A DNA stretch of 64,000 nucleotides from Paenibacillus spongiae (GTDB taxonomy: Bacteria > Bacillota > Bacilli > Paenibacillales > Paenibacillaceae): assembly GCF_024734895.1 (NCBI RefSeq), contig NZ_CP091430.1:1838001-1902000 (forward strand), written 5' to 3'. How positions within the stretch are numbered: position 1 is the first letter of the stretch; each line of letters starts with the position of its first letter. A program made the position numbers and the translations under genes. This document shows, one piece after another, positions 25,653 through 34,945 of this stretch. The notes under the pieces are model-generated. The model worked only from the letters and a program-made list of their open reading frames with translations. It was not told where the DNA came from and searched no databases.

Positions 25653-26888
25653 ATGGCGGGCAGATCGATTAACATGTCCCGATTGAAGCTTCAATTGGAT
25701 CCTACAGCCAGACATAATTACAGGATCGATGCGATCGCTTCCGTACTGTTCAGTATGTTCAACGTGGTTTTCAACCAATTTTACATTCCGATGGCGATTC
25801 GTGAAGGCGCTACGAATTTGCAGGTTGGCCTGCTTGCTGCGGCGCCCGCAATCGGTCTGCTGTTCTCCCCGCTCTGGGCGGCTCAAATTGAGAGATCCAA
25901 TCCGAAGCCGTATATGATTATTCCGAACCTGATTGGCCGGGCACTTATCCTGCTCCCGGCTTTCTTCGGCGTTCCGCTCGTTTACGTGGCGGCTGCGCTC
26001 GTCTTCCAGATCTTAATGGGCATACAAGCCCCTGCATACGCAGCCATGATTACGCGCGTATATCCCGCGAAGCATCGCGGCAAGCTGATGGCGAATGTCC
26101 GCATTATGATGGGGGCGCTGATGATCCCCATGGCCTTCCTGGTCGGAAGCTGGATGGACGTTTCTGGCCCTTCCGGGCCGCTGATGGTTGCCTCCATTAC
26201 GGGAGTCATTTCGATTCTCGTCTTCTCGAAGCTGCGGGAGGGCGGAGGAACGGAGCCTGTTCCTGCCCCGGCGGCCAAACGTGCTTCGCTGAGAGAGCAG
26301 ATGACGGTAATCAAGCAGAACCGCGAACTGGGCATCTTCCTGCTCGCCACCTTCTTCTCCGGCTTCGGCAATATATTGGCTAATCCGCTCTATCAAATCA
26401 TTCAGGTGGATCGCCTGCAATTGAGCAATTTGGAAATCGGCTATGCGCGCGCCACTTACTATGCATGCTTATTAATCAGTTACTTCGTGATCGGATGGGT
26501 TATCGACCGTTTCTCGGCCAAGCATACGATGGTCTACGGGATTGCGGCCTTCGCCGTCGTTCCGATGTTATATGCGTTCTTCGGCAATTACTCCGCCGTA
26601 TTGGTCGGCAGCGGGATTCAAGGGATCGGGGATGCGATCTGGGATATCGGCATTCTCGCCTATGTGTTCCGTCTGGCGCCTGGACGGGAAGCCGTCGTCT
26701 TCGGCCTGCATCTGATGCTGTTCGGTATCCGCGGAACGATCGCGCCGATTCTCAGTACGGTACTCGTGGACAGCGTATCGCTGACCGTGCTGTTGACCAG
26801 CGCTTCGATTATCGGCTGGATCGGGGTGCTTGTCTTTGTCCTGGGCGGCAGAGCCGGTTCCAGATCCGGACTTCTGGAACCGCGGTGA
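25653..26888 (+). CDS. MFS transporter
   Basis: This 411-residue protein has about twelve hydrophobic segments and two halves in the major facilitator pattern, with a charged central loop near residues 200-225. ATG 25653 is six bases after GAGG. An in-frame TTG at 25629 has no site. The substrate cannot be told from the sequence. It is a lone gene with its own likely promoter, followed by a hairpin at 26924-26968. Confidence 0.82.
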   Translation: MAGRSINMSRLKLQLDPTARHNYRIDAIASVLFSMFNVVFNQFYIPMAIREGATNLQVGLLAAAPAIGLLFSPLWAAQIERSNPKPYMIIPNLIGRALILLPAFFGVPLVYVAAALVFQILMGIQAPAYAAMITRVYPAKHRGKLMANVRIMMGALMIPMAFLVGSWMDVSGPSGPLMVASITGVISILVFSKLREGGGTEPVPAPAAKRASLREQMTVIKQNRELGIFLLATFFSGFGNILANPLYQIIQVDRLQLSNLEIGYARATYYACLLISYFVIGWVIDRFSAKHTMVYGIAAFAVVPMLYAFFGNYSAVLVGSGIQGIGDAIWDIGILAYVFRLAPGREAVVFGLHLMLFGIRGTIAPILSTVLVDSVSLTVLLTSASIIGWIGVLVFVLGGRAGSRSGLLEPR

Positions 26889-26923
26889 CCGCTTCGCGCA
26901 CAGATGGTTATAGGTGGCATAAT

Positions 26924-26968
26924 CAAGGGGCTGTTCGTGGGTTGCCCATACCCATGGACAGCCCCTTG
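26924..26968 (+). terminator. Long hairpin between the MFS and AraC genes
   Basis: The arms CAAGGGGCTGT and ACAGCCCCTTG form an 11-bp perfect stem, and GTGGG/CCCAT-type pairing extends it inward. A T run is lacking on the + strand, so this is a weak or non-canonical terminator. Confidence 0.4.
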
Positions 26969-26995
26969 GCGCTTAATATCGGATGAAGGGGCTGC

Positions 26996-27023
26996 TTGCT
27001 ACGCTGCCCTAATCCCTTATAAT
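26996..27023 (+). promoter_or_regulatory. Promoter candidate for the second AraC gene
   Basis: TTGCTA (26996-27001) and a perfect TATAAT (27018-27023) are separated by 16 bases and lie 52 bases before the GTG start at 27076. Confidence 0.5.
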
Positions 27024-27075
27024 GGAGATAACATGAAGCAGCCGGATGTCGGCAGCATGCAAGGGGAGGGATTGG

Positions 27076-27834
27076 GTGAAATTCTCCTTTGATTTTTTGT
27101 ATCACACGGTAAGGGGAGAGCGGACTCATATCGACGATCACAGTCATGCCAACTATGAACTGGTTTATTATGTGAGCGGGACCGGGACGACGAAGATCGG
27201 AGACATCCCGTATCGTTATTCCGACGGCACCTTCACCATTATCCAGCCCGGCTGTAAGCATGATGAATACCGTGAGACCGATACGGAGGTCATCTTCATC
27301 TGTTTCTATTACGACAATGAACGCGTTCGGTTCGAGAATGGACTGTATGAGGATAAGGAAGGAACGATCCGGGGGATATTGAAGCAGATGCTGGATGAGC
27401 TGGGCAGCAAGGACAATTATTACGATATGGCTCTGCACGGCCTGTTGTGCCAATTGATCGCGGCTTCCGCAAGGCTCATGAAGGGCCTGCCCAAGCAAGA
27501 AACGAGCGATAAGGTCACCTACGCCAAAAAATATATGGAGCAGTACTGTACCGAAAAGATTGACATGGTTGCCCTGGCGAACAGTCTCGGGTACAGCTAT
27601 GATCATTTTCGTCATTTCTTCAAGGAGAAAACGGGTTATTCGCCGACCCAGTTTATGATCCGCAACCGGCTGGAGCAGGCCAAACGGATGCTGCTTGATA
27701 CCGATAAGACGGCAACTGAGGTTGCGCTGGAATGCGGCTTCAGCAATGCTCCACAGTTCAGTATGATGTTCAAGAAAGATACCGGAAGCTCGCCCAAGGC
27801 TTACCGGGAACATTTTTTGCTCCAAAATCTATAA
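27076..27834 (+). CDS. AraC-family transcriptional regulator
   Basis: This 252-residue regulator has an N-terminal cupin domain (DDHSHANYELVYYVSG, TIIQPGCKHDEYRE) and C-terminal AraC helix-turn-helix motifs at about 148-248 (VALECGFSNAPQFSMMFKKDTG). GTG 27076 is preceded by GGGGAGGG. It sits 125 bases ahead of ribokinase and the nucleoside hydrolase and may control them. The ligand is unknown. Confidence 0.88.
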   Translation: MKFSFDFLYHTVRGERTHIDDHSHANYELVYYVSGTGTTKIGDIPYRYSDGTFTIIQPGCKHDEYRETDTEVIFICFYYDNERVRFENGLYEDKEGTIRGILKQMLDELGSKDNYYDMALHGLLCQLIAASARLMKGLPKQETSDKVTYAKKYMEQYCTEKIDMVALANSLGYSYDHFRHFFKEKTGYSPTQFMIRNRLEQAKRMLLDTDKTATEVALECGFSNAPQFSMMFKKDTGSSPKAYREHFLLQNL

Positions 27835-27959
27835 ACATACCGCCAGAAACGGATAGTCTCTCTGCGGCTTCGTTGTGTAGGATAAGGTCAAGGGCTCGCG
27901 CTGGTTAGAGATAGCCGATATAAGCTGACGAGCCGTTAGGTTGAAAGGATGAATAAGGT

Positions 27960-28880
27960 ATGATTACGCCGCGAATTACGGTGGTAGGCAGTTTGAACAT
28001 GGATATCGTCGTTTCGATGAAACGGATGCCCAAGATTGGCGAGACGATCCATGGCGAAGAGGTACATTATATTCCAGGCGGCAAAGGCGCCAACCAGGCG
28101 CTGGGCTGCGCCCGCCTGACGGCGGATACCCGAATGATCGGCTGCGTCGGACAAGATATGTTCGGCGAGACGCTGCTGCAGCAGATGAAGGATAACGGCA
28201 TCGGGCTTGACGGGCTGGAGGCTGTTCAAGGACGGATGACCGGGACGGCGCACATTTCGCATACGCCCGATAACAACTGTATCGTGGTCGTACCCGGCGC
28301 CAACGAATCGTGCACGGCCGCTTACGTGAGGGAGCGCAAGGTAGCGATCCAGACCGCCAATATTGTGATGGCGCAGCTGGAAGTGCCGCTGGAAGCCGTT
28401 ATGGAGGCGTTCACGCTGGCCAAGAGCGGCGGGGCGCTTACGATCCTGAACCCGGCACCGGCCAGGCCGCTGCCAGAAGGGCTGCTGCAATTGACCGATT
28501 ACATGACGCCAAATGAGACCGAATGGGAGCTGATTAGCGGCACGGATGACCAGGATGAGAATCGGCTTGCTTCATCCATCGCCGAATTTCAGAACCGGTA
28601 CGGCTGCAACGTTATCGTAACGCGCGGTGAGAAAGGGGCGTCTTATACGGTTGACGGCAAGCTCGCAACGTTTCGGGCGCCTGCAGTAAAGCCGGTCGAT
28701 ACGACCGGCGCCGGGGATTCCTTCAATGCGGCTCTGGCCTTTGCGCTAGCGCAGGGCAAGCCTATGCATGACGCGGTTTCATTTGCCGTAACGGCAGCTT
28801 CCCTATCCGTGCAGAAATTCGGAGCACAGGACGGCATGCCGACACTGGAAGAGGTACTCGGAACTCAGAGCAGCGATTAG
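27960..28880 (+). CDS. rbsK: Ribokinase (PfkB family)
   Basis: This 306-residue sugar kinase should phosphorylate ribose to ribose-5-phosphate in the cytosol. PfkB signatures are present: VVGSLNMDIV at the start, GGKGANQALG near residue 40, and DTTGAGDSFNAALA near 247 with the catalytic Asp. No rbs transporter genes are nearby. The next gene encodes a nucleoside hydrolase, so the ribose probably comes from cleaved nucleosides. Confidence 0.88.
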   Translation: MITPRITVVGSLNMDIVVSMKRMPKIGETIHGEEVHYIPGGKGANQALGCARLTADTRMIGCVGQDMFGETLLQQMKDNGIGLDGLEAVQGRMTGTAHISHTPDNNCIVVVPGANESCTAAYVRERKVAIQTANIVMAQLEVPLEAVMEAFTLAKSGGALTILNPAPARPLPEGLLQLTDYMTPNETEWELISGTDDQDENRLASSIAEFQNRYGCNVIVTRGEKGASYTVDGKLATFRAPAVKPVDTTGAGDSFNAALAFALAQGKPMHDAVSFAVTAASLSVQKFGAQDGMPTLEEVLGTQSSD

Positions 28881-29049
28881 AGGCGGCATATTGCTGCTTC
28901 TTCTTTTTGTTATATCGTTCTATTCGCTTGCCGACGTTGAATGAAATCCATCGCCAACTTATATAAGAAGAAAGCCAGTTTGTAATAGTGTCAAGCTCTG
29001 CAAGCGCATAGAATAGGGAGGGTATCTAAGAGGAGAGGGGAATATACTT

Positions 29050-30015
29050 ATGCCGATGCAATTTCCAATCATATCCGATGAAGTCCGTCTTCGCCGTTTG
29101 CGGCCGCCGTCCGGCCGGATCAACATGGTGCTCGATACCGACACTTACAATGAGATCGACGATCAGTTCGCGCTGGTATACGCGCTGCTGTCCAAGGAGC
29201 GGATTAACCTTCAGGCCGTATATGCCGCGCCATTCTTCAATGATCTGTCGGAAGGTCCGAAGGACGGGATGGAGAAGAGCTATGATGAAATCATCCGCAT
29301 CCTGACGCGTATGAATGTGCCGGCGGACGGGTTTGTCTTCCGCGGATCCGACCGTTATCTGCCGGACAAGGAGCAGCCGGTAGAGAGCGAAGCGGTGCGC
29401 GACCTGATCGCCAAGGCGCTTGCCGCGCCGGACGATGAACCGCTCTATGTGGTTGCAATCGGCGCGATTACGAATGTGGCATCCGCCATTCTGCTGGAGC
29501 CGCGCATCATCGAGAAAATCGTTGTCGTATGGCTGGGCGGGAATGCCTTGGACTGGAACGATGCCAGGGAGTTTAATCTGATTCAGGATGTGCCGGCTGC
29601 GCAAGTCATCTTCAATTGCGGCGTCCCGGCCGTGCTTGTGCCTTGTATGGGGGTCGCCTCTCATCTGCATACGACGCTTCCGGAGGTTGACCGCTATGTG
29701 AGGGGACAAGGGGCAATCGGCGATTTCCTGGCAGAGCGGTATGAAGGCTGCAGCAGCGATCATTTTGCATACTCCCGCGTGATCTGGGATATCTCTGTCG
29801 TCGCATGGCTGATCGATGCCAGCTGGATTCCGACGACGCTCGTGAACAGCCCCGTATTGACCGACCAGGTGACGTGGAGCCGCGACACATCCCGGCACCT
29901 CATTCGCTCGGCGCATTACGCCCATCGGGACCCGGTCTTCAGAGACTTATTCAGCAAGCTGGCGCATTTCGCGGCACAAACCGGTTCAGGGCAGGAACAG
30001 CTCACTCGCTCATAA
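29050..30015 (+). CDS. Nucleoside hydrolase
   Basis: This 321-residue enzyme of the inosine-uridine nucleoside N-ribohydrolase family splits nucleosides into base and ribose. The N-terminal calcium-binding strand is DTDTYNEIDDQFAL at residues 27-40. The usual form is DTDxGxDDxxAL, so this one has two extra residues, a variant loop. LYVVAIGAITNVASAI and VVWLGGNA follow as in the family. Paired with the preceding ribokinase it forms a nucleoside salvage route to ribose-5-phosphate. Confidence 0.85.
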   Translation: MPMQFPIISDEVRLRRLRPPSGRINMVLDTDTYNEIDDQFALVYALLSKERINLQAVYAAPFFNDLSEGPKDGMEKSYDEIIRILTRMNVPADGFVFRGSDRYLPDKEQPVESEAVRDLIAKALAAPDDEPLYVVAIGAITNVASAILLEPRIIEKIVVVWLGGNALDWNDAREFNLIQDVPAAQVIFNCGVPAVLVPCMGVASHLHTTLPEVDRYVRGQGAIGDFLAERYEGCSSDHFAYSRVIWDISVVAWLIDASWIPTTLVNSPVLTDQVTWSRDTSRHLIRSAHYAHRDPVFRDLFSKLAHFAAQTGSGQEQLTRS

Positions 30016-30059
30016 CCGTGCTGCACCTGTACAGACTGCTCTGCATAATCTGGCATAAG

Positions 30060-30099
30060 CAAGCCCGTATCGCTCACTCGCGCATACGGGCTTGTTATT
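30060..30099 (+). terminator. Rho-independent terminator between convergent genes
   Basis: The arms CAAGCCCGTAT and ATACGGGCTTG form an 11-bp perfect stem, followed by TTATTTTC. It ends the nucleoside hydrolase gene and may also stop minus-strand transcription from yhbH. Confidence 0.75.
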
Positions 30100-30126
30100 T
30101 TCATATGAACAGTCACCGTATGAAGC

Positions 30127-31281
30127 CTATACGCTGCTTGCAGTTTTGGAGAAGAAGGTTTTCAATGCTTTGTATACCTCGCTCTTCTCCCGAATGATCG
30201 CGTACAGAAACTTCTTATTGCCGATATGTTTATAAGCCGACATTAGCGTGCTGCTCCTGTTATACTGATTGACTTCTCCATAGCCGAACAAATTGGACCG
30301 CTTCATGAGCTCCTCAATCAGCCTCACGCATTTCTCGTTATCGGAGGTGAGGTTGTCGCCGTCCGAGAAGTGGAAGGGGTAGATGTTCCAATTCGCGGTA
30401 GGGTACCGGCTGTCGATAATGTCCAGCGCTTTCTGATAGGCCGAGGAGCAGATGGTCCCGCCGCTCTCGCCGCGTGTGAAGAACTCCTCTTCCGTCACTT
30501 CCTTCGCTTCCGTATGATGGGCGATGAAGACCATCTCGACATGCTCATATTTGCGTCTTAGAAATTTGCTCATCCAGAAAAAGAAGCTGCGGGCGCAGTA
30601 TTTCTCGAATGAACCCATACTGCCCGAAGTGTCCATCAGCGCGAGTACGACTGCATTGGACTCGGGCTTGATGACCTCCTGCCAGGTTTTGAAACGCAAA
30701 TCGTCAGGCGATATGCCGCCGATCCCCGATTTTCCCGCATTGGCGTTGCGCCGCAGGTTTTCGATAAGGGTTCGCTTCTTGTCCAGGTTGGACATGATGC
30801 CTTTCTTGCGAATATCCTGGAATACGATATCGGTCGTCTGCACCTGCTCTTTCTGCTTCTGCTCCAGGTTGGGGAGCTCGAGCTCTTCGAACAGCATATC
30901 CTCCAATTCAGCCATGCTGATCTCGGTTTCCATATAATCTTCCCCGGGCTGATCGCCGGCGCCTTGGCCTTTCCCGGGCCCGCTCTTCGACTCCTGCGGG
31001 TCAACTCCGAGCACATCGCCGACTTGCGTATCGCCGTCGCCTTGTCCGACGTGCTGCTTCTTGTTGTGATTATAGACGAAACGGTATTCGTCGATGCTCT
31101 TGATCGGTACTTTGATCGTACGCTTGCCATTGGACAATACGATGCTCTCGTCGGTAACGATATCCGGAAGATTCTGCTTGATGGCTTCGCGTACCTTCTC
31201 CTGATGCCGGGTTTGATCCGTATATCCTTTGCGGTGCAAAGTCCAATCTTCACGGGATACGATGAATAACGGTTCTGTCAT
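30127..31281 (-). CDS. yhbH: Sporulation protein YhbH (DUF444)
   Basis: This 384-residue protein matches the YhbH/YeaH (DUF444) family, needed for normal sporulation in Bacillus. It starts [18 protein letters not shown], has an acidic Gly-rich linker (residues 75-110), and ends in a von Willebrand A-like domain with the MIDAS motif [10 protein letters not shown] near residue 215. Family members work with the kinase PrkA. The start ATG follows GGGGTGA. The upstream minus-strand gene is separated by a terminator. Confidence 0.9.
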   Translation of the reverse strand: MTEPLFIVSREDWTLHRKGYTDQTRHQEKVREAIKQNLPDIVTDESIVLSNGKRTIKVPIKSIDEYRFVYNHNKKQHVGQGDGDTQVGDVLGVDPQESKSGPGKGQGAGDQPGEDYMETEISMAELEDMLFEELELPNLEQKQKEQVQTTDIVFQDIRKKGIMSNLDKKRTLIENLRRNANAGKSGIGGISPDDLRFKTWQEVIKPESNAVVLALMDTSGSMGSFEKYCARSFFFWMSKFLRRKYEHVEMVFIAHHTEAKEVTEEEFFTRGESGGTICSSAYQKALDIIDSRYPTANWNIYPFHFSDGDNLTSDNEKCVRLIEELMKRSNLFGYGEVNQYNRSSTLMSAYKHIGNKKFLYAIIREKSEVYKALKTFFSKTASSV

Positions 31282-31464
31282 GCTGGTTCACCCCAATTTT
31301 CGTATCGTTGATTTGCTATACATCACCAGCCGGCGGGTGGCATATCGGACAAGCCTCTTGGCGCTAATACGGTTGTTAAACATTGTATTCAAGTCCGGGA
31401 CGGTTATGTGAAGCAAATGTGCCTGTTAAGGTTGTTTCACCGCCTTATGCTGACGCGCCTACGC

Positions 31465-31500
31465 AAAAAAATCCACATGACGCAGGCCGTCATGCGGATT
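31465..31500 (-). terminator. Minus-strand terminator after the DUF4190 gene
   Basis: The arms at 31470-31482 and 31488-31500 form a 13-bp stem with one mismatch or wobble. The run of A at 31465-31470 becomes a T run on the minus strand. Confidence 0.75.
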
Positions 31501-31526
31501 CAAATCAGTGACGAAGCTATGCAGCG

Positions 31527-31961
31527 CTATATGGCCGATTGGAATATTCCGAGAAGGAACAATCCGCCTGTTCCCACAACGAGCAGCCCGTTCAGGACGA
31601 TGCCGACGATGGCGAACGCTTTGCGGCGGTCTTTCATGCATGCTCCGACAATGCCCAGAACAAGCCCTATGAAGGAGAGCCCCAGACTGCCAAGAAGGAA
31701 GAGTCCGGAGAGGATAAGCGATACGTTGGCACTGACCGCTTCGGCATCTATGACAGGCTTGCCGTCTTCGGTAATGTAGTCCATAATGGAAGAGGTCACG
31801 ACAACCATGCATACGATGAACGTTATTATACTGACAAGTCCGATAATGAATGAAGCGATGCCGAGTCCCGAGATTTTCTTCGGCTGTTCGGTCATGGCAG
31901 GCTCAGGAATAGGGCGGAAGCCGTCCGGGTGATTATGGGTGTTGTTCTCATATTCGTTCAT
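31527..31961 (-). CDS. DUF4190-like small membrane protein
   Basis: This 144-residue protein has a polar, Pro/Asn-rich N-terminus, then the phrase KISGLGIASFIIGLVSII and two further hydrophobic segments. This layout is typical of DUF4190 proteins, whose role is not known. Its start ATG follows AAAGGAG at normal spacing. It is monocistronic, with a terminator directly after it. Confidence 0.75.
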   Translation of the reverse strand: MNEYENNTHNHPDGFRPIPEPAMTEQPKKISGLGIASFIIGLVSIITFIVCMVVVTSSIMDYITEDGKPVIDAEAVSANVSLILSGLFLLGSLGLSFIGLVLGIVGACMKDRRKAFAIVGIVLNGLLVVGTGGLFLLGIFQSAI

Positions 31962-32184
31962 GGAATCGAACTCCTTTTACCTATATTGTGGTTATGTTCC
32001 GGTATGAGGCTGCAGCTGTTCTCGTATGATTGTAACCGATTTGTTCCTGGATAAGAAAGACTTATTTGTACCGCAAAGCTTGAAAGTAATATTAATCGAT
32101 ATAAGTTGAACGGAAGAAAGATACGACGAGTGTTCGAAACACGGGTTCAGCTTATACGCATACATCGAGGGAGGCGTATCGAGA

Positions 32185-32565
32185 ATGTTTTCAAGAACAG
32201 GTACATACGGCGCCGTTCATGCCCTGCTCGCTGTGGCATTAGGCGCATTTGCCGCACACGGTCTCAAGGGGAAGATTGCGGCGGATATGCTGGAGGTATT
32301 CGAAACCGGGGTGCGTTACCATATGTACCACGGTCTCGGTCTGCTTATTCTCGCGCTGATTGCGGAGCGCATCGGTACGAGCAAGCGAATGCTGTGGGCA
32401 GGACGCCTGATGCATGCGGGCATCTTCCTGTTTTCCGGCAGCCTCTACGCGCTCAGCTTAACCGGCATCAAGGCGTTCGGCCCGATCACGCCGCTCGGAG
32501 GCGTAGCCTTTATCGCGGCATGGGCGCTTACGGCCATGTCGCTCTGGAAGTCAGGCAGCCGCTGA
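32185..32565 (+). CDS. DUF423 membrane protein (YwdK-like)
   Basis: This 126-residue protein has four membrane segments and the DUF423 signatures ALGAFAAHGLKG, TGVRYHMYHGLGLL and GIFLFSGSLYALSL. The family is widespread and of unknown function. The start ATG follows GGGAGG. The gene ends 51 bases before a large palindrome that separates it from the convergent gene. Confidence 0.85.
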   Translation: MFSRTGTYGAVHALLAVALGAFAAHGLKGKIAADMLEVFETGVRYHMYHGLGLLILALIAERIGTSKRMLWAGRLMHAGIFLFSGSLYALSLTGIKAFGPITPLGGVAFIAAWALTAMSLWKSGSR

Positions 32566-32615
32566 TCCTACAGCTCGCCTTGCATCCGGACTGTTCTTTA
32601 AATATATTCAAAAGA

Positions 32616-32674
32616 AAGAAACCTCTCCTTGTTCGATGGCAGCCGTACTGCCATCGAACAAGGAGAGGTTTCTT
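32616..32674. terminator. Bidirectional terminator: 27-bp perfect inverted repeat
   Basis: The arms 32616-32642 and 32648-32674 are exact reverse complements around a 5-base loop. It lies between convergent genes. The minus-strand product has a T-rich tail (from the A-rich run at 32609-32620), so it best terminates the gene at 32705. Confidence 0.85.
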
Positions 32675-32704
32675 GATGTCTGCGGTGAAGAAAACGATCC
32701 GGTC

Positions 32705-33217
32705 TTAGACGACAAAGTCGTCGATCTCATTCCAATTGAAGGCGTACACCTGTTTCTCATCCACATGATAAACCGTGATCAGCTGGGTGCTTTCATCGAA
32801 TTGAATGACCCGGCACGGGATGTTGAGCTTGACGCCCTGTCCTTTATTTACGCTTAATCGGATTAATCGGTTCTCGGCGATATATCCGCGGATTCGTTCG
32901 GCAATGCTCGGCTTGGAAACAGCGCTTGAAGCATCTGCGCTTGCGGCTTCCGTTACGGCGGCTGTCATACCGCCCTGCATATGCTCAGGGATGGGGACCG
33001 CTGCGTAATTCGAACCATTGCGTTGTTCCAGCTCGCGAATGATTTCGCCCAGTTGAATGCCGGAATTTACGCGAAAGTCGCGGACGCCGGAATTGTTGTT
33101 CAAGAGATGCAGCAGCCGTTCCAAAGCGACTGCATTCGCGGAGCCTTCAACGAGAATATCCACATTGAACAAGTAGGCACTTTGACCTGTGTCGTCATCG
33201 TTGTCGATTGGTTTCAT
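32705..33217 (-). CDS. Conserved hypothetical protein with a possible Sm/Hfq-like C-terminal segment
   Basis: I do not recognise a named family for this 170-residue protein. Residues 15-70 form an alpha/beta segment (FNVDILVEGSANAVALERLL, IQLGEIIRELEQ). A Ser/Ala-rich linker follows at 85-103. The C-terminal 65 residues (IAERIRGYIAENRLIRLSVN, NIPCRVIQFD, ITVYHVDEKQVYAFNWNEID) have the strand rhythm and length of a small Sm/SH3-like barrel. That resemblance is inference. The start follows GGAGG closely. The gene is monocistronic and ends at the large palindrome. Confidence 0.65.
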   Translation of the reverse strand: MKPIDNDDDTGQSAYLFNVDILVEGSANAVALERLLHLLNNNSGVRDFRVNSGIQLGEIIRELEQRNGSNYAAVPIPEHMQGGMTAAVTEAASADASSAVSKPSIAERIRGYIAENRLIRLSVNKGQGVKLNIPCRVIQFDESTQLITVYHVDEKQVYAFNWNEIDDFVV

Positions 33218-33434
33218 AAAGCCTCCGTAAATATCGTGAATGTCTCTATCATATCATTAATCCGGCGATAAAAGTAGTTTTTAATTCAGATTCAGCGCGT
33301 CGGATTAGGCTTGCTCCATATGAGAGTGTAGACTCACACCGAATCGGACTTTTGGCATATATTGAAGAAGCGTGCAATACGCGAATTCACAATGCTTATC
33401 GAAGGAAACCTTTGTTCAAAGGAGGTGGTTTCGG

Positions 33435-33740
33435 ATGATGCGTATGGTTCCCATTTCACTCGAGGACGGCGTCCGCGTGCTCGGCGTCGAAGTGAAGCTG
33501 CCGAAGACGACCCTGCTGGCGGTTGCGACAGACAAAGGGTATATTATGTGCGGTGCGCTGGATGTCGCTTTATTGAACGAGCGCCTTGGAGATCGAGGGA
33601 TTATTGCGGGACGTGCGGTTGGCGTCCGTACGCTGGAAGAGCTGATGGATGCGCCTCTTGAATCCGTCACCGTGGCAGCGGAAGCGCTGGGAATCGCTCC
33701 CGGTATGAAGGGCGCGGATGCAGTTCGCTTAATGATATAA
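33435..33740 (+). CDS. yunC: YunC-like DUF1805 protein
   Basis: This 101-residue protein matches DUF1805. The start at ATG 33435 is set by the very strong AAAGGAGGTGG seven bases before it. The frame is open further upstream without support. Visible family phrases are VKLPKTTLLAVATDKGYIMCGALDV and GIIAGRAVGVRTLEELM. Its role is unknown. In Bacillus subtilis yunC and yunD are neighbours, whereas here a yunD-like gene lies 23 kb away. Confidence 0.85.
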   Translation: MMRMVPISLEDGVRVLGVEVKLPKTTLLAVATDKGYIMCGALDVALLNERLGDRGIIAGRAVGVRTLEELMDAPLESVTVAAEALGIAPGMKGADAVRLMI

Positions 33741-33759
33741 GCGCTTGCACAACAATAAC

Positions 33760-33815
33760 AGGGCTTCCTCGCCTGGAAGCGCTCGGTGGAGCGACTTGGA
33801 AGGAAGCCCTTTTTT
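33760..33815 (+). terminator. Rho-independent terminator after yunC
   Basis: AGGGCTTCCT (33760-33769) pairs perfectly with AGGAAGCCCT (33801-33810) and is followed by TTTTT. The loop can fold further. It lies between convergent yunC and mtnA. Confidence 0.8.
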
Positions 33816-33861
33816 GCATGAGGTGGCGGTACACCGCCTGTCAGCGAAGGCGAATAAGGCG

Positions 33862-34923
33862 TTATTCTTCGAACAGCTTCTTCAGATTCGTATCGAACGG
33901 AGCCCGAACGACTCCCTTCTCCGTAATAATAGCCGTTACATATTCATTCGGCGTTACGTCGAACGCCGGATTAAACACTTTGACGCCGCCCGGTGCCGTG
34001 CGTTTGCCGAAGCCCTCTGTAACTTCCGCCGGATCGCGCTCCTCAATCGGAATAAGGTCGCCCGATGGCGTGTTCAAGTCGATCGTCGACAGCGGACAAG
34101 CGACATAGAACGGAATGCCGTGCGCCTTCGCCAGTACGGCGACGCTGTAGGTGCCGATTTTGTTGGCGACATCGCCATTGGCGGCGACGCGGTCGGTGCC
34201 GACGATGACGGCGTTGATCCAGCCCTTGCTCATGACCATGCCGGCCATATTATCGCAGATAAGCGTCACGTCGACGCCGGCCTGATGCAGCTCGAAGGCG
34301 GTAAGACGAGCTCCTTGAAGCACCGGACGCGTCTCGTCCGCGAACACTTTCAGGGACATGCCCTGCTCCTTGGCCAAGTAGAATGGCGCCAGCGCGGTAC
34401 CGTATTTTGCGGTGGCAAGCCCTCCTGCATTGCAATGAGTCAGTACGCCCATGCCGTCCTCGAATAGAGTCAGCGCATGTTCGCCGATCAGCCGGTTCGT
34501 TTCTTCATCCTCGCTCTGGATCGCGATTGCTTCGATTACGAGTGCTTCCTTGCACGCTTCCAACGTAAGGTCGCTGTCAGCAAGCTCGGCCGCCCGCGCC
34601 TTCATCCGGTCGAGCGCCCAGAACAGGTTGACGGCGGTTGGACGCGATGTCGCTAGTTTAGCAGCGGCTTCGTTGACTGCGGCAAGCCACTGCGGCTTGC
34701 CGGCATCGACATTCCGGCTGCCAAACAGGACGCCGTATGCGGCAGCGATTCCGATCGCCGGGGCGCCGCGCACTTTCAGGTGGCGAATGGCCTCCCACAC
34801 TTCTTCGACATCTGTGAGCGGCAGATAGACGGTTTCCTCGGGCAGCAAGCGCTGGTCGAGAAGGTCGAGCCGGTTGTCCGTCCAGATGAGTGATTGCAGA
34901 GCGTTGCTGTTTGTTTGAGTCAT
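33862..34923 (-). CDS. mtnA: S-methyl-5-thioribose-1-phosphate isomerase
   Basis: This 353-residue enzyme converts methylthioribose-1-phosphate to methylthioribulose-1-phosphate in methionine salvage. Family blocks seen are [16 protein letters not shown], the catalytic Cys in [11 protein letters not shown], and the catalytic Asp in [18 protein letters not shown]. The start is ATG at 34923, after AAAGGGATG. It lies 22 bases downstream of mtnK, so the pair forms an operon and performs the first two steps after methylthioadenosine cleavage. Confidence 0.93.
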   Translation of the reverse strand: MTQTNSNALQSLIWTDNRLDLLDQRLLPEETVYLPLTDVEEVWEAIRHLKVRGAPAIGIAAAYGVLFGSRNVDAGKPQWLAAVNEAAAKLATSRPTAVNLFWALDRMKARAAELADSDLTLEACKEALVIEAIAIQSEDEETNRLIGEHALTLFEDGMGVLTHCNAGGLATAKYGTALAPFYLAKEQGMSLKVFADETRPVLQGARLTAFELHQAGVDVTLICDNMAGMVMSKGWINAVIVGTDRVAANGDVANKIGTYSVAVLAKAHGIPFYVACPLSTIDLNTPSGDLIPIEERDPAEVTEGFGKRTAPGGVKVFNPAFDVTPNEYVTAIITEKGVVRAPFDTNLKKLFEE

Positions 34924-34945
34924 GATGGTCGTTTCATCCCTTTCG

